From Gemmatimonadales bacterium (GTDB taxonomy: Bacteria; Gemmatimonadota; Gemmatimonadetes; Palauibacterales; Palauibacteraceae): a stretch of DNA of 64,000 nucleotides. The DNA lies in the NCBI GenBank assembly GCA_009840115.1, contig VXOJ01000010.1:1-64000 (forward strand), read 5' to 3'. The notes below the pieces were generated by a model. It was not told the DNA's origin. It saw only the letters and a program-made list of their open reading frames with translations, and searched no databases. The position numbers were made by a program, and so were the translations under genes. Positions 54,323 through 64,000 of this stretch are shown piece after piece. Within the stretch, counting starts at the first letter, position 1, and each line of letters opens with the position of its first letter.

Positions 54323-54324
<2 letters not shown>
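54301..54324 (-). terminator. Weak hairpin at the end of ftsB
   Basis: AGCGGG/CCCGCT arms (54324-54319 and 54306-54301) with a 12-base loop overlap the ftsB stop codon. No T-run follows, so any termination would be partial. Confidence 0.3.
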
Positions 54325-56124
<1,800 letters not shown>

Positions 56125-56856
56125 CTACCTGGACGCGCCTCCGTCCGGGCTTCCACCCGGGAGCATCGCCTCGATGGCGGCGCGAGTCTCGCGCATCAAC
56201 GCCCTCCGGTCGGCCGGCTCCGCTTCCTCCAGCCGAATCGCCGGCCCCAGCCGCACGGTGATGGAGCCGGGCCTCACCCGCTTCGCGCCGGGCGGGTAGA
56301 CACGCTGGCCGCCATCCACCGCCGCGGGAACCAGGGGCGCCCCGGTCTCCAGCGCGAGGGCGAAGGCACCGCGCCGGAAGCGGCCGAGTCGGCCGTCGCG
56401 CGACCGGGTGCCCTCGGGAAACAGCACGAGCGTCAGCTGCTCGGCCCGCATCCGGCCACCCGCCTCCCGCAGCGTTTCTTTTGCGCTGCGGGGCCGGTCG
56501 CGGTCGATGAGCACATGCCCCGCCGAACGCATCCCCACGGAGAGCATCGGAATGTTCCCCAACTCACGCTTCGCGATGAAGCGCACGGACGCGGGGAGAC
56601 CGGCGATGAGCGCCCAGATGTCGAAGTACGACTGGTGGTTCGCGGCGATGACCTGGACCCCCGACGGGTGAAGGTGCTCGAGGCCGTGGACCGTGACGCG
56701 CACGCCCGCGGCCCAAAGCACGGAGCGAGCCCAGCCCCGGTTGGCCCGGTCCATCCAGGCCCGGCCGCCTCCGACGAGAGAAACCGTCGCCGCCATGGCC
56801 CCGAAGAAGATCGTTGAGAGCACGAGGGCGACGTAGAAGATCGCCGTCCTGATCAA
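56125..56856 (-). CDS. plsC: 1-acyl-sn-glycerol-3-phosphate acyltransferase
   Basis: Adds the second acyl chain in phosphatidic acid synthesis. The 243-residue product has an N-terminal hydrophobic region (RTAIFYVALVLSTIFFGAMA), the catalytic NHQSYFD (HX4D), RELGNIPMLSVGM and LVLFPEGTRSRDG. TTG start at 56856 overlaps the thiL stop (TTGA). It ends the Minf_1886-nnr-thiL operon. Confidence 0.93.
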   Translation of the reverse strand: MIRTAIFYVALVLSTIFFGAMAATVSLVGGGRAWMDRANRGWARSVLWAAGVRVTVHGLEHLHPSGVQVIAANHQSYFDIWALIAGLPASVRFIAKRELGNIPMLSVGMRSAGHVLIDRDRPRSAKETLREAGGRMRAEQLTLVLFPEGTRSRDGRLGRFRRGAFALALETGAPLVPAAVDGGQRVYPPGAKRVRPGSITVRLGPAIRLEEAEPADRRALMRETRAAIEAMLPGGSPDGGASR

Positions 56857-57866
56857 CGCCCCGCCTCGAAATGGTCGAACCCCGCGGGAAGCGCCGGATT
56901 CAACCGCCCGCTCACGGTCAGCCCCTCCCCTTCGCGCGCGCTCCCGATGCGCGTGAGCGGGAGATCGAACGCGACGGCGAATGCCCGTTCCGCCTCCCGC
57001 ATGGCTCCGGATGGTACGGCCAGGAGCAGTTCGTAGTCCTCGCCACCGGCGAGCAGGAGGCGTTCCCCGGCCGGCGCCTGACGAAAGCCCTCGAGGGCGG
57101 GGGCCGCCGGCAGGCGATCCGCCTCGACGTTCAGGGCGACTCCGGAGGCCGCCGCGAGATGGCGCGCATCCCGCATCACTCCGTCCGATAGATCGATCGC
57201 GGCGTGGATCCCGACCCGATCCCGGAGCCACCGCATCTCGTCGATGCGGGGGAGCGGGCGGTCGAAGGCCCGGCGGGCCCGCGGGTCCGGCTCCAGTCCA
57301 CGCTCCAGATCGCGCAGCGCGGCCGCGGCCGCGCCGAGTTCACCGGTCACCCACAGCTCATCACCAGGACGCGCTCCGCTCCGCGTCGTCGGGGCCGCGG
57401 CGTAACCGAGGACCGTGACGTCGAGAAACGCGGGACCCGGCGACGCCACCAGGTCGCCGCCGAGGACCTCCGCGCCCACCCGGCCGGCGATCTCTCCCAC
57501 CCCTCGCCCGAGGGCCGCGGCGATCTCGACGTCCAGTTCCGGGGGCAGCGCCGCCGCCACGACGAGGCCGACGGGAGTCGCGGCCATGGCCGCGAGGTCG
57601 CTCAGCGCCGACGCGGCCGCACGGTACCCGATCGTCTCCCACGTCATCCATTCGCGGCGAAAGTGGACCCCCTCCACGCTCGCATCGCAGCTCACCACCA
57701 CCTGCGCGCCGTCCGGAGGACGAAAGGCGGCGGCGTCATCCCCGACCGGCAGCGTGACGGTGACGGCCGGGTCCGTGGCGCCGCCGGCCGCGCCCGCTCC
57801 GTCCAGGAAGGCCCGAATGCGCGCCGTCTCGGGCCCCTCTGCGAGCGCCGGACCGGCGACGTTCAT
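56853..57866 (-). CDS. thiL: Thiamine-monophosphate kinase
   Basis: Phosphorylates thiamine monophosphate to thiamine diphosphate. The 337-residue product has LPVGDDAAAFRPPDG, SCDASVEGVHFRREW, RAAASALSDLAAMAATPVGL, GGDLVASPGP, AIDLSDGVMRDARHLA and LAGGEDYELLLAVP, the usual ThiL motifs. The ATG at 57866 overlaps the nnr stop (ATGA), and its own stop overlaps plsC. Confidence 0.95.
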   Translation of the reverse strand: MNVAGPALAEGPETARIRAFLDGAGAAGGATDPAVTVTLPVGDDAAAFRPPDGAQVVVSCDASVEGVHFRREWMTWETIGYRAAASALSDLAAMAATPVGLVVAAALPPELDVEIAAALGRGVGEIAGRVGAEVLGGDLVASPGPAFLDVTVLGYAAAPTTRSGARPGDELWVTGELGAAAAALRDLERGLEPDPRARRAFDRPLPRIDEMRWLRDRVGIHAAIDLSDGVMRDARHLAAASGVALNVEADRLPAAPALEGFRQAPAGERLLLAGGEDYELLLAVPSGAMREAERAFAVAFDLPLTRIGSAREGEGLTVSGRLNPALPAGFDHFEAGR

Positions 57867-59467
57867 CCGACCCGGTCCCCGGCTGCGGGGGCCGGCGCGG
57901 CGGGAAGGGCGAGGTTGACCCCCGGCCAGGCTCCGGATCGCACCGTGCCCAGCGCCCGGCGGGCGTCCGGCAGCGCGTCGGGGACATCCGCCGCGGATCC
58001 GCCGATCTCGTCCACGTCGCGCAGAATTGCGAGCGCCGTGAGCGTCAGGGCGGCGGACGCCGCGTCGGCGGGGCCGAGGCCGGACGCCAGAAAGGCGCCG
58101 CACACCCCCGTCAGCACGTCGCCCATGCCGCCGCTCGCGAACGCCGGACTCACCAGCGTGGTCGCGCGCAGTTCGCCGGCCGGCCGAGCCACCCAGGTCG
58201 GCGCGCCCTTGAGCAGCACGGTCGCGCGCGTCGCATCGGCGAGCCGCCGGGCCGCGGCCCGGGCATCCCCGCGTACCTCGCCGACGGACGTTCCGAGCAA
58301 CCGCGCCATCTCGCCCGGATGCGGCGTCAGGAGGACGGAGCGGCGCGGAGCCAGCGGACCGGGCGGCGCCCCGGCCTCCGCCGCCTCCGCCGAAACGACG
58401 TTCAGGGCGTCCGCATCGAGCACGAGCGGCACGGACCCATCCTCCAGCGCGCGCCGTACCAACTCCGCCCGCCCCGGCCCCGTTCCCAGACCCGGTCCGA
58501 CCGCCACCGCGCCGGCCCAGTTCAGCGCCGACCCCACCGCCTCCGGCGCGGACCAGTCCACGAATACGGCCTCGGGCACGCCGGCCTGCACGATCTCCCG
58601 GTTCTCCGGGGCACTCACGACGCGCACGATGCCGGCCCCGGCCCGGATCGCGGCGCGGGCGGCGAGCACCGCGGCGCCGGCCATGCCCCGTTCTCCACCG
58701 ACGATCGCGAGATAGCCCGAGTCCCCCTTGTGGCCGTCGGCGGCCCGCTCTCCGAGGAGGCCGGCCACCCATGCCGCCGTCACGGCCCGGGCGGACGGCG
58801 GCGGCTCCGGCGGCGGAAAGCCGATCTCCACCGAAATCAGGTCGCCGGTGCGCTCGCGCGCCGGGAAACTCAGCAGGCCCGTCTTCGGCCACCCGAAAGT
58901 GACGGTCAGGTCGGCCCGAATCGCGGCGCCCGGCACGCGACCCGTGGTGAAGTCCACGCCGCTGGGACCATCGGCCGACACCACGGCGGCCCGGGCCGCG
59001 TTCACGCGTTCGATGATCCTCGCCTGGGGCGGGCGGGGCGCCGTCGTCAGGCCCGTCCCCAGAATGCCGTCGATGACGACATCGGCCGCGGCGAGTTCCC
59101 GCTCCAGCGCTTCGGGCGGATCGAGAGCGAGGCTCCAGCCCGCGAGGACATCCGGATCCGGGGTTCGGCTTCCGCACCGGACGAACCCGACGGATCGCCC
59201 CCACGCGGAAAGGGTCCGTCCCGCCACGAGGGCGTCGGCGCCGTTGTGGCCGCTTCCCGCGAGGACCGCGACGCGGCCGGCCGGGAACCGTTCTTGCACG
59301 TGGCGCGCCAACGCCCGACCCGCGTTCTCGATCAGGGCGCGTTCGGGTATCGCCCCCGATTCGATGGCGACGCGGTCGATCTCCGCCATTTCGGCCGCGG
59401 TGGGCAGCCACACCTCGCGGGCGGCGCAGCGCCACCAGTCGGATGGCGGGAAGGCGGGAACCCGCAT
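57863..59467 (-). CDS. nnr: Bifunctional NAD(P)HX epimerase/dehydratase
   Basis: Repairs hydrated NADH and NADPH. The 534-residue product fuses an N-terminal YjeF epimerase domain (AVLAGSGHNGADALVAGRTL, VIDGILGTGL, SADGPSGVDF) to a C-terminal ADP-dependent dehydratase (KGDSGYLAIVGGERGMAGAA, AVGPGLGTGPG, LTPHPGEMARLLGT and ASGGMGDVLTGV). GSGHNGADA differs slightly from the common GNNGGDG. The ATG at 59467 has GGAG upstream; a hairpin separates it from the zinc-ribbon gene. Confidence 0.93.
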   Translation of the reverse strand: MRVPAFPPSDWWRCAAREVWLPTAAEMAEIDRVAIESGAIPERALIENAGRALARHVQERFPAGRVAVLAGSGHNGADALVAGRTLSAWGRSVGFVRCGSRTPDPDVLAGWSLALDPPEALERELAAADVVIDGILGTGLTTAPRPPQARIIERVNAARAAVVSADGPSGVDFTTGRVPGAAIRADLTVTFGWPKTGLLSFPARERTGDLISVEIGFPPPEPPPSARAVTAAWVAGLLGERAADGHKGDSGYLAIVGGERGMAGAAVLAARAAIRAGAGIVRVVSAPENREIVQAGVPEAVFVDWSAPEAVGSALNWAGAVAVGPGLGTGPGRAELVRRALEDGSVPLVLDADALNVVSAEAAEAGAPPGPLAPRRSVLLTPHPGEMARLLGTSVGEVRGDARAAARRLADATRATVLLKGAPTWVARPAGELRATTLVSPAFASGGMGDVLTGVCGAFLASGLGPADAASAALTLTALAILRDVDEIGGSAADVPDALPDARRALGTVRSGAWPGVNLALPAAPAPAAGDRVG

Positions 59468-59482
59468 GGCGGGGCTCCGCGC

Positions 59483-59500
59483 GGCGGAGGAGACTCCGCC
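59483..59500 (-). terminator. Hairpin between the zinc-ribbon gene and nnr
   Basis: A perfect 7-base stem GGCGGAG/CTCCGCC with a 4-base loop fills the 40-base gap. No T-run follows, so it may stabilise or separate the mRNA rather than terminate it. Confidence 0.4.
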
Positions 59501-59507
59501 GGGGAGG

Positions 59508-59705
59508 TTACTTGTAGGACTGCTGGACGTTACGTCCGAAGCTGATCTCACCGTTGTCGATCCGGATGTTGAACCCGCATTTGGGGTTCGAGCAGACCCA
59601 TGCCTTGTACCGGATCGGTGCCCCGTCGCGTCCGTAGTCCGAAAGCGGGAGCAGGACCCCCTTTGTGCAACTCAAGCACTCCGTGAACGACCCCGAATCG
59701 GCCAC
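59508..59705 (-). CDS. Small zinc-ribbon protein of unknown function
   Basis: A 65-residue cytoplasmic protein with two cysteine pairs, ECLSCTKG at residues 8-15 and CSNPKCG about 25 residues later, which together fit a zinc ribbon, and a short tail ending NVQQSYK. The GTG at 59705 follows GGAGGGGG at a suitable distance; frames starting further upstream would overlap the preceding gene. It lies between a Minf_1886-family gene and nnr. I do not recognise a named family. Confidence 0.75.
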   Translation of the reverse strand: MADSGSFTECLSCTKGVLLPLSDYGRDGAPIRYKAWVCSNPKCGFNIRIDNGEISFGRNVQQSYK

Positions 59706-59736
59706 GCGTTCACCCCCTCCCCTTCCAGTTCCTCCC

Positions 59737-60099
59737 CTACGCGCTCCAGGGGTAGCTGTCCTCAAAAGCTTCGTCGAAGCTGAAGAGCCCCTCGAAGTCC
59801 TCTCGCGAATCGTCGGGTTGTTTGATCAGCACTCCACATTCAACCAGCGCGAAGACGATCTCGCCGATGTCCGTCGTGCCGTGCACGCCCCAGTGCTCGA
59901 GTACGGTCCGCGCCAGAGGGCCGAACCGCTCCAGCGCGAGTTCCCGGACCGCGTCGGCGACTTCGGCGCCGCTGATGTGACGAGGCAGTTCAAGGCTGGA
60001 CAACCGGCGCTGGAGAGCGGAGAGCAGGAACAGGTACGCGGCTTCCGTATACCTGGGATTGCCCTTCCTGATGCCCGTCAGAACGCCCGCTGTGTCCAC
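59737..60099 (-). CDS. Minf_1886 family protein
   Basis: A 120-residue protein matching the Minf_1886 (TIGR04138) family of unknown function: helical, with YTEAAYLFLLSALQRRL, ELPRHISGAEVADAVRELAL, FGPLARTVLEHWGVHGTTDIG and EIVFALVECGVLIKQPDDSR, and an acidic end. The call is from recalled family features, not a search. GTG start at 60099 with GAGGTGAGAAGAG upstream. It is the first gene after a clear promoter and precedes a zinc-ribbon gene. Confidence 0.8.
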   Translation of the reverse strand: MDTAGVLTGIRKGNPRYTEAAYLFLLSALQRRLSSLELPRHISGAEVADAVRELALERFGPLARTVLEHWGVHGTTDIGEIVFALVECGVLIKQPDDSREDFEGLFSFDEAFEDSYPWSA

Positions 60100-60166
60100 C
60101 TCTTCTCACCTCGTCCCAGGCCCCTTTCCCGGCCGTCATGCGCACTGCCCGCAAGGACATTAGCGG

Positions 60167-60198
60167 CAAAGTTAGACGGGAGAAAAAGTTGGCGTCAA
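60167..60198 (-). promoter_or_regulatory. Promoter of the Minf_1886-nnr-thiL-plsC operon
   Basis: TTGACG (60198-60193) and TAACTT (60174-60169, continuing TAACTTTG) are 18 bases apart; the -35 box overlaps the glyA stop codon. This is among the best promoter matches in the window. Confidence 0.6.
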
Positions 60199-61505
60199 GC
60201 TAGGCCCTCCCCGCGAACGCTCTCATTCTCCGGGTAGAGCGGGAAATCCTCGCACAGCGCCCGGACCTCGGCGTCGACCGCCGAGAGCGTCGCATCATCG
60301 CCTTCCGAGCGCAGGGCGCGGTCCATGAGATCGGCGATTCTCTCCATTTCGCTCTCGCTCATGGAGCGGGTCGACACCGCCGCCGTCCCGATCCTTATGC
60401 CGGACGCGACAAAGGGCGAACGAGTCTCGAAAGGCACGGTGTTCTTGTTGACGGTGATGCCCGCCCGACCCAGGAGCGCCTCCGCATCCTTGCCCGTGAG
60501 ATCCGTCGTCCGCAGGTCCACGAGGAGGAGGTGGGTATCCGTCCCTCCACCCACGAGATCGTAGCCGTGTTCGGCCAGCCGCCGTCCCAGCGCGCGGGCG
60601 TTGCGCACGACGAGATCCGAGTACTCACCGAACTCGGGGCGCAACGCCTCCCCGAGCGCGACCGCCTTCGCGGCGATCACGTGCATCAGGGGACCGCCCT
60701 GGAGTCCGGGGAACACGGCCTTGTCGACCGCCTTCGCATGTTCTTCGCGGCACAGGATGAGCCCGCCCCGCGGCCCGCGCAGCGTCTTGTGGGTCGTCGT
60801 CGTCACGACATCCGCGTGCGGCACCGGAGAGGGGTGGTGTCCGGTCGCGACGAGGCCCGCGATGTGCGCCATGTCCACGAGGACGCGGGCGCCGCACTCC
60901 TCGGCGATCTCCGCGAAACGCTCGAAGTCGATCCGTCGGGGGTAGGCGCTGGCCCCCGCGATGATGACGGAAGGACGCACGTCCAGCGCGGTCGCCCGGA
61001 GCGCGTCGTAGTCGATCGTCCGGTCCGACGCTCTCACGCCGTAGGGGACGACCCGATACCAGAGACCCGAGAAGTTGACCTGCGAACCGTGCGTCAGGTG
61101 CCCCCCGTGCGAGAGGTCCATCCCGAGGAGCGTCGCCCCCGGTTCGGTGAGCGCCTGGAGCGCGGTCATGTTCGCACCCGAACCGCTGTGCGTCTGGACG
61201 TTGCTGTGGTCCGCCCCGAACAGCCGGTGCGCGCGCTCGCGGGCAAGGTTCTCGACCTCGTCCACGAACTCGCAGCCGCCGTAGTAGCGGCGCCCGGGAT
61301 AGCCCTCCGCGTACTTGTTCGTCATCACGCAGCCGGTTGCCTCGAGGACCCCCCGGGAAACGAAGTTCTCGCTGGCGATCAGCTCCAGACCCATACGCTG
61401 CCTCTCGAGCTCCCGGTCGATCGAGGCCGCCACCGCGGGATCCATCTCGCGGAGCGGGCGCGGGTCCAGGGCGCCGCTGGCTGCAGGTTCCGCCGTCGCA
61501 CTCAC
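60195..61505 (-). CDS. glyA: Serine hydroxymethyltransferase
   Basis: PLP enzyme interconverting serine and glycine and charging tetrahydrofolate with one-carbon units. The 436-residue product has [65 protein letters not shown] and the PLP lysine in [14 protein letters not shown]. Length is normal. GTG start at 61505 overlaps the acyl-CoA dehydrogenase stop (GTGA). Confidence 0.97.
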   Translation of the reverse strand: MSATAEPAASGALDPRPLREMDPAVAASIDRELERQRMGLELIASENFVSRGVLEATGCVMTNKYAEGYPGRRYYGGCEFVDEVENLARERAHRLFGADHSNVQTHSGSGANMTALQALTEPGATLLGMDLSHGGHLTHGSQVNFSGLWYRVVPYGVRASDRTIDYDALRATALDVRPSVIIAGASAYPRRIDFERFAEIAEECGARVLVDMAHIAGLVATGHHPSPVPHADVVTTTTHKTLRGPRGGLILCREEHAKAVDKAVFPGLQGGPLMHVIAAKAVALGEALRPEFGEYSDLVVRNARALGRRLAEHGYDLVGGGTDTHLLLVDLRTTDLTGKDAEALLGRAGITVNKNTVPFETRSPFVASGIRIGTAAVSTRSMSESEMERIADLMDRALRSEGDDATLSAVDAEVRALCEDFPLYPENESVRGEGLA

Positions 61506-62695
61506 ACGTATCCCCTCTCTCTGTAGAGTTGCCGCGCGATCAGGCTGCGGTGCATTTCGTTGGCTCCCTCGTAGATCTCGGTGACCTTCGCGTCCCGGAA
61601 CAGACGTTCCACGGGGTATTCCCGCGAGTACCCGTAGCCTCCGAAGACCTGAACGGCCTCGCGGGCGTTCGTCATCGCGGTCTCGCTCGCAAACAGCTTG
61701 GCCACGCTGGAGAGGCGGCGCGCCCGCGGGTCCCCGATCGTGTGCGCGGCGGCCGCCCGCTCGAGCAGTCCCCGGGCGGCCTCAAGCCGGGTCACCATGT
61801 CGCCGAGCTTGAATTCCATCCCCTGAAACTCCCGCAGCGACCGTCCGAACTGGCGCCGCGTGTCCGCGTATTCGAACGCCGCGTCCACCGCGGCCGAGGC
61901 GATGCCGAGGGCCTGCGCGGCGATCCCGAGCCGGCCCGCCTCGAGGCCTTCGAGCGCGTAGCTGAAGCCCCGGTTTACCTCACCTACCATAAGTTCCTGC
62001 GGCACAAACACATCCTTCAGAGACAAAGCGATCGTCTCCGAGCCCCGCTGCCCCATCTTTCTCTCTTTTCTTCCGACCGAAAGGCCGTCCGTCCCGCGCG
62101 GCAGAAGGAAGGCGCTGATGCCGCGCGACCCACGCCGGTCCTCCGCCGTGTCCGTCCTGGCGAAGGTCAGGACCACATCCGCGGAGGCGCCGTTCGTCAC
62201 CCACATCTTCTCGCCGTTGAGGATCCAGCCGCCTTCCGTGGGCGTGGCCTGCGTGCGAAGCGCCGCGGCGTCCGTACCGGCGCCGGCCTCGGAGAGGGAA
62301 AAGGCGCCGAGGACTTCTCCGCTGGCCATCCGGGGAAGCCATTCGTCCCGTTGTGCCTCGCTTCCGCGGCGAAGCAGGATCCCGGCGGCGAGCGAGTTGT
62401 GGATGCTGACGGAGACCGCGACCCCCGCATCTCCCCAGGCGAGTTCCTCCAGCACGTAGAGGTACGTGACGAGATCGAGCCCGAGGCCGTCGTACCGCTC
62501 CGGCACCCGCATCGCGAGGAAGCCGAACTCGCCCAGTTCGCGGTGGATGTCGGCATCGAAGCGGTCCTCGTTCGCGTCCCGGGCTTCCGCCGTGGGCTGC
62601 AACCGCTCTTCGGCGAACTGGCGGGCGAGCGTGAGGATCTGTTCCGCCTCGGACGAGAGTTCGAGGGCAGACCAGGAGCGGCGGCCGGTCATCAT
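61502..62695 (-). CDS. Acyl-CoA dehydrogenase
   Basis: FAD enzyme introducing the 2,3 double bond in acyl-CoA. The 397-residue product has the family segments [95 protein letters not shown] and, at the end, [19 protein letters not shown] with the catalytic Glu in YEGAN. It resembles short-chain or butyryl-CoA dehydrogenases. The ATG at 62695 overlaps the hydroxyacyl-CoA dehydrogenase stop. Confidence 0.94.
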   Translation of the reverse strand: MMTGRRSWSALELSSEAEQILTLARQFAEERLQPTAEARDANEDRFDADIHRELGEFGFLAMRVPERYDGLGLDLVTYLYVLEELAWGDAGVAVSVSIHNSLAAGILLRRGSEAQRDEWLPRMASGEVLGAFSLSEAGAGTDAAALRTQATPTEGGWILNGEKMWVTNGASADVVLTFARTDTAEDRRGSRGISAFLLPRGTDGLSVGRKERKMGQRGSETIALSLKDVFVPQELMVGEVNRGFSYALEGLEAGRLGIAAQALGIASAAVDAAFEYADTRRQFGRSLREFQGMEFKLGDMVTRLEAARGLLERAAAAHTIGDPRARRLSSVAKLFASETAMTNAREAVQVFGGYGYSREYPVERLFRDAKVTEIYEGANEMHRSLIARQLYRERGYV

Positions 62696-63558
62696 GCCGC
62701 GGAGTAGTCGTAGAAGCCGCGACCCGTCTTCCGGCCCAGCCTTCCGGCGGCGACGTACTTCGCGAGCAGCGGACACGGGCGGTACTTGGAGTCGCCGAGT
62801 TCCGCGTGCAGGACGCGCATGATGGCGAGGCACGTGTCCAGTCCGATGAGGTCGGCGAGCGCCAGCGGGCCCATGGGATGATTCATGCCGAGCTTCATCA
62901 CGGTGTCCACCGCCTCGGCCTCCGCCACGCCCTCCATGAGGCAATACACGGCTTCGTTGATCATCGGCATCAGGATCCGGTTGGCGACGAAGCCGGGATA
63001 GTCGTTCGCCAGGACCGCGGTCTTCGAGAGCCGAGCGCAGAGGCCGAGCGTGAGGTCGGCCGCCTCGTCGGAGGTCTCGAGCCCCCGAATCACCTCGACG
63101 AGGCGCATGACCGGCACAGGGTTCATGAAGTGCATCCCGATCACGCGCCCGGGGTCCGCGGCGTGCGAGGCGATGCGGGTGATCGAGATCGAACTCGTGT
63201 TCGACGCCAGCAGCGTCTCCGGACCCACGACGGCGGACAACTCCTCGAACAACCGGAACTTGAGCGTCGGATCCTCGCTGGCGGCCTCGACGACGACTTC
63301 CGCGTCCTCGAGCGCCGTCAGCGACCGCTCCGCCGTGATCCGGCCGAGCGCCGCCTCGGCCTCTTCGGCGGAGATCAGGTCCCGGCGGGTCTGGCGCGCA
63401 AGGTTTCGTTCGATGGAGGCACGCGCCCGGCCGAGCGCTTCCGGGTCCACGTCCACGAGGCGGACTTCGATGCCGGCAAGCGCGAAGACGTGGGCAATGC
63501 CGCTTCCCATCGTACCCGCGCCGACGACGCCGACTCGCGACACGTCACCCGCGCGCAT
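62692..63558 (-). CDS. 3-hydroxybutyryl-CoA dehydrogenase-like protein
   Basis: NAD(P)-dependent 3-hydroxyacyl-CoA dehydrogenase for beta-oxidation or butyrate-type metabolism. The 288-residue product has the Rossmann motif [52 protein letters not shown], the catalytic His in [17 protein letters not shown], and C-terminal [16 protein letters not shown]. Start ATG at 63558 after AAGGGAG; it overlaps the CPBP gene by 14 bases. Coupled to the acyl-CoA dehydrogenase gene. Confidence 0.94.
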   Translation of the reverse strand: MRAGDVSRVGVVGAGTMGSGIAHVFALAGIEVRLVDVDPEALGRARASIERNLARQTRRDLISAEEAEAALGRITAERSLTALEDAEVVVEAASEDPTLKFRLFEELSAVVGPETLLASNTSSISITRIASHAADPGRVIGMHFMNPVPVMRLVEVIRGLETSDEAADLTLGLCARLSKTAVLANDYPGFVANRILMPMINEAVYCLMEGVAEAEAVDTVMKLGMNHPMGPLALADLIGLDTCLAIMRVLHAELGDSKYRPCPLLAKYVAAGRLGRKTGRGFYDYSAA

Positions 63559-64000
63559 CGGAGCTCCCTTCGGCGCCGGGGCTTCCCGCCGTCGTCGACA
63601 ACCGGGAACCGGAGCGGCTTCGCGACCCCGCGACCCGCCACAGCCAGACGGTTCCAAGCGCGGTCACGAACGTGATGCTCAGCGCACCCTCGGGCCCGAA
63701 GGCGCCGCCGGTCCACAGCACCGGACCCGTGACGGCGGCTTCGAGGCCGGAGATCGACACGTCGAGCCCGCTCACGGGCAAACCGCTCGCCGCCATCACC
63801 CAGTTCCAGCCGAAGTGGAGGCCCGTGACGAACCACAGACTGCCGGAACGCCAGTACGCCACGCCGAGCAACACGCCGGCCAGGGTCAGGTTGACCAGCG
63901 CCAGCGGGGTCACCCCCGGGTTGGCGCCGTGCATGAGACCGAACGCCACCGACGTCGCGACTACGGCGGGCACGGGCCCGAATCGGACGTGAAGGACGCG
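63545..64000 (-). CDS. CPBP family intramembrane protease, C-terminal part (runs off right edge)
   Basis: The frame is open to the right edge, so only the last roughly 151 residues are visible. They include [13 protein letters not shown] and [19 protein letters not shown], the second and third motifs of CPBP/Abi-type membrane proteases (Rce1-like), with hydrophobic segments between; the EExxxR motif would lie outside the window. The end is polar and disordered. It overlaps the following dehydrogenase gene by 14 bases. Substrate unknown. Confidence 0.85.
   Translation of the reverse strand, partial: RVLHVRFGPVPAVVATSVAFGLMHGANPGVTPLALVNLTLAGVLLGVAYWRSGSLWFVTGLHFGWNWVMAASGLPVSGLDVSISGLEAAVTGPVLWTGGAFGPEGALSITFVTALGTVWLWRVAGSRSRSGSRLSTTAGSPGAEGSSDARG

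Overview
The window is a GC-rich (roughly 70 %), densely packed bacterial chromosome segment made almost entirely of housekeeping genes. The gene set fits a didermic bacterium of the FCB group, most likely Gemmatimonadota. Supporting signs are a Bacteroidota-type GlmU-like sugar nucleotidyltransferase, a Minf_1886-family gene, a bacilliredoxin, several small secreted lipoproteins, a secreted beta-propeller protein, frequent GTG/TTG starts and -10 boxes that resemble the Bacteroidota TAnnTTTG motif. This assignment is an inference. I see no insertion sequence, prophage, CRISPR array or rRNA, and one tRNA gene.

Layout, left to right. At 1-3365 lie rsmI, trxA, methylmalonyl-CoA epimerase, a family-2 glycosyltransferase and a lipoprotein. 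clpB (minus) follows, divergent from a plus-strand operon of an OPT transporter, a small lipoprotein and an Mla-type lipid ABC system (permease, ATPase, MCE protein; 6306-11182). A long minus-strand block (11225-39288) reads in transcription order as: murA-pgeF; rimP-nusA-ylxQ-infB-ylxP-rbfA-truB-ribF-beta-propeller; rpsO-pnp-M16 peptidase-ald; and mreB-mreC-mreD-mrdA-rodA-accD-folC-bacilliredoxin-hisS-guaA-nif3. It covers wall precursor synthesis, translation and transcription factors, RNA turnover and the rod-shape elongasome.

The right part holds a DUF948-like protein; lipoprotein-serS-sensor kinase-uvrD (minus); manC, GlmU-like protein and a metallo-beta-lactamase-fold hydrolase (plus); uppS-cdsA-dxr-rseP (minus); a CAU-anticodon tRNA directly followed by thiI; eno-ftsB; a Minf_1886 gene, a zinc-ribbon protein, nnr, thiL and plsC; and a CPBP membrane protein, 3-hydroxyacyl-CoA dehydrogenase, acyl-CoA dehydrogenase and glyA that continues off the right edge.

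Twenty-five gene junctions are 4-base ATGA/GTGA/TTGA overlaps, so translational coupling seems to be the rule here. The most interesting local structures are a strong intrinsic terminator inside a possible leader ORF ahead of rimP-nusA-infB, the tRNA-thiI gene pair separated by 6 bases, and a MurA whose catalytic cysteine is an aspartate.
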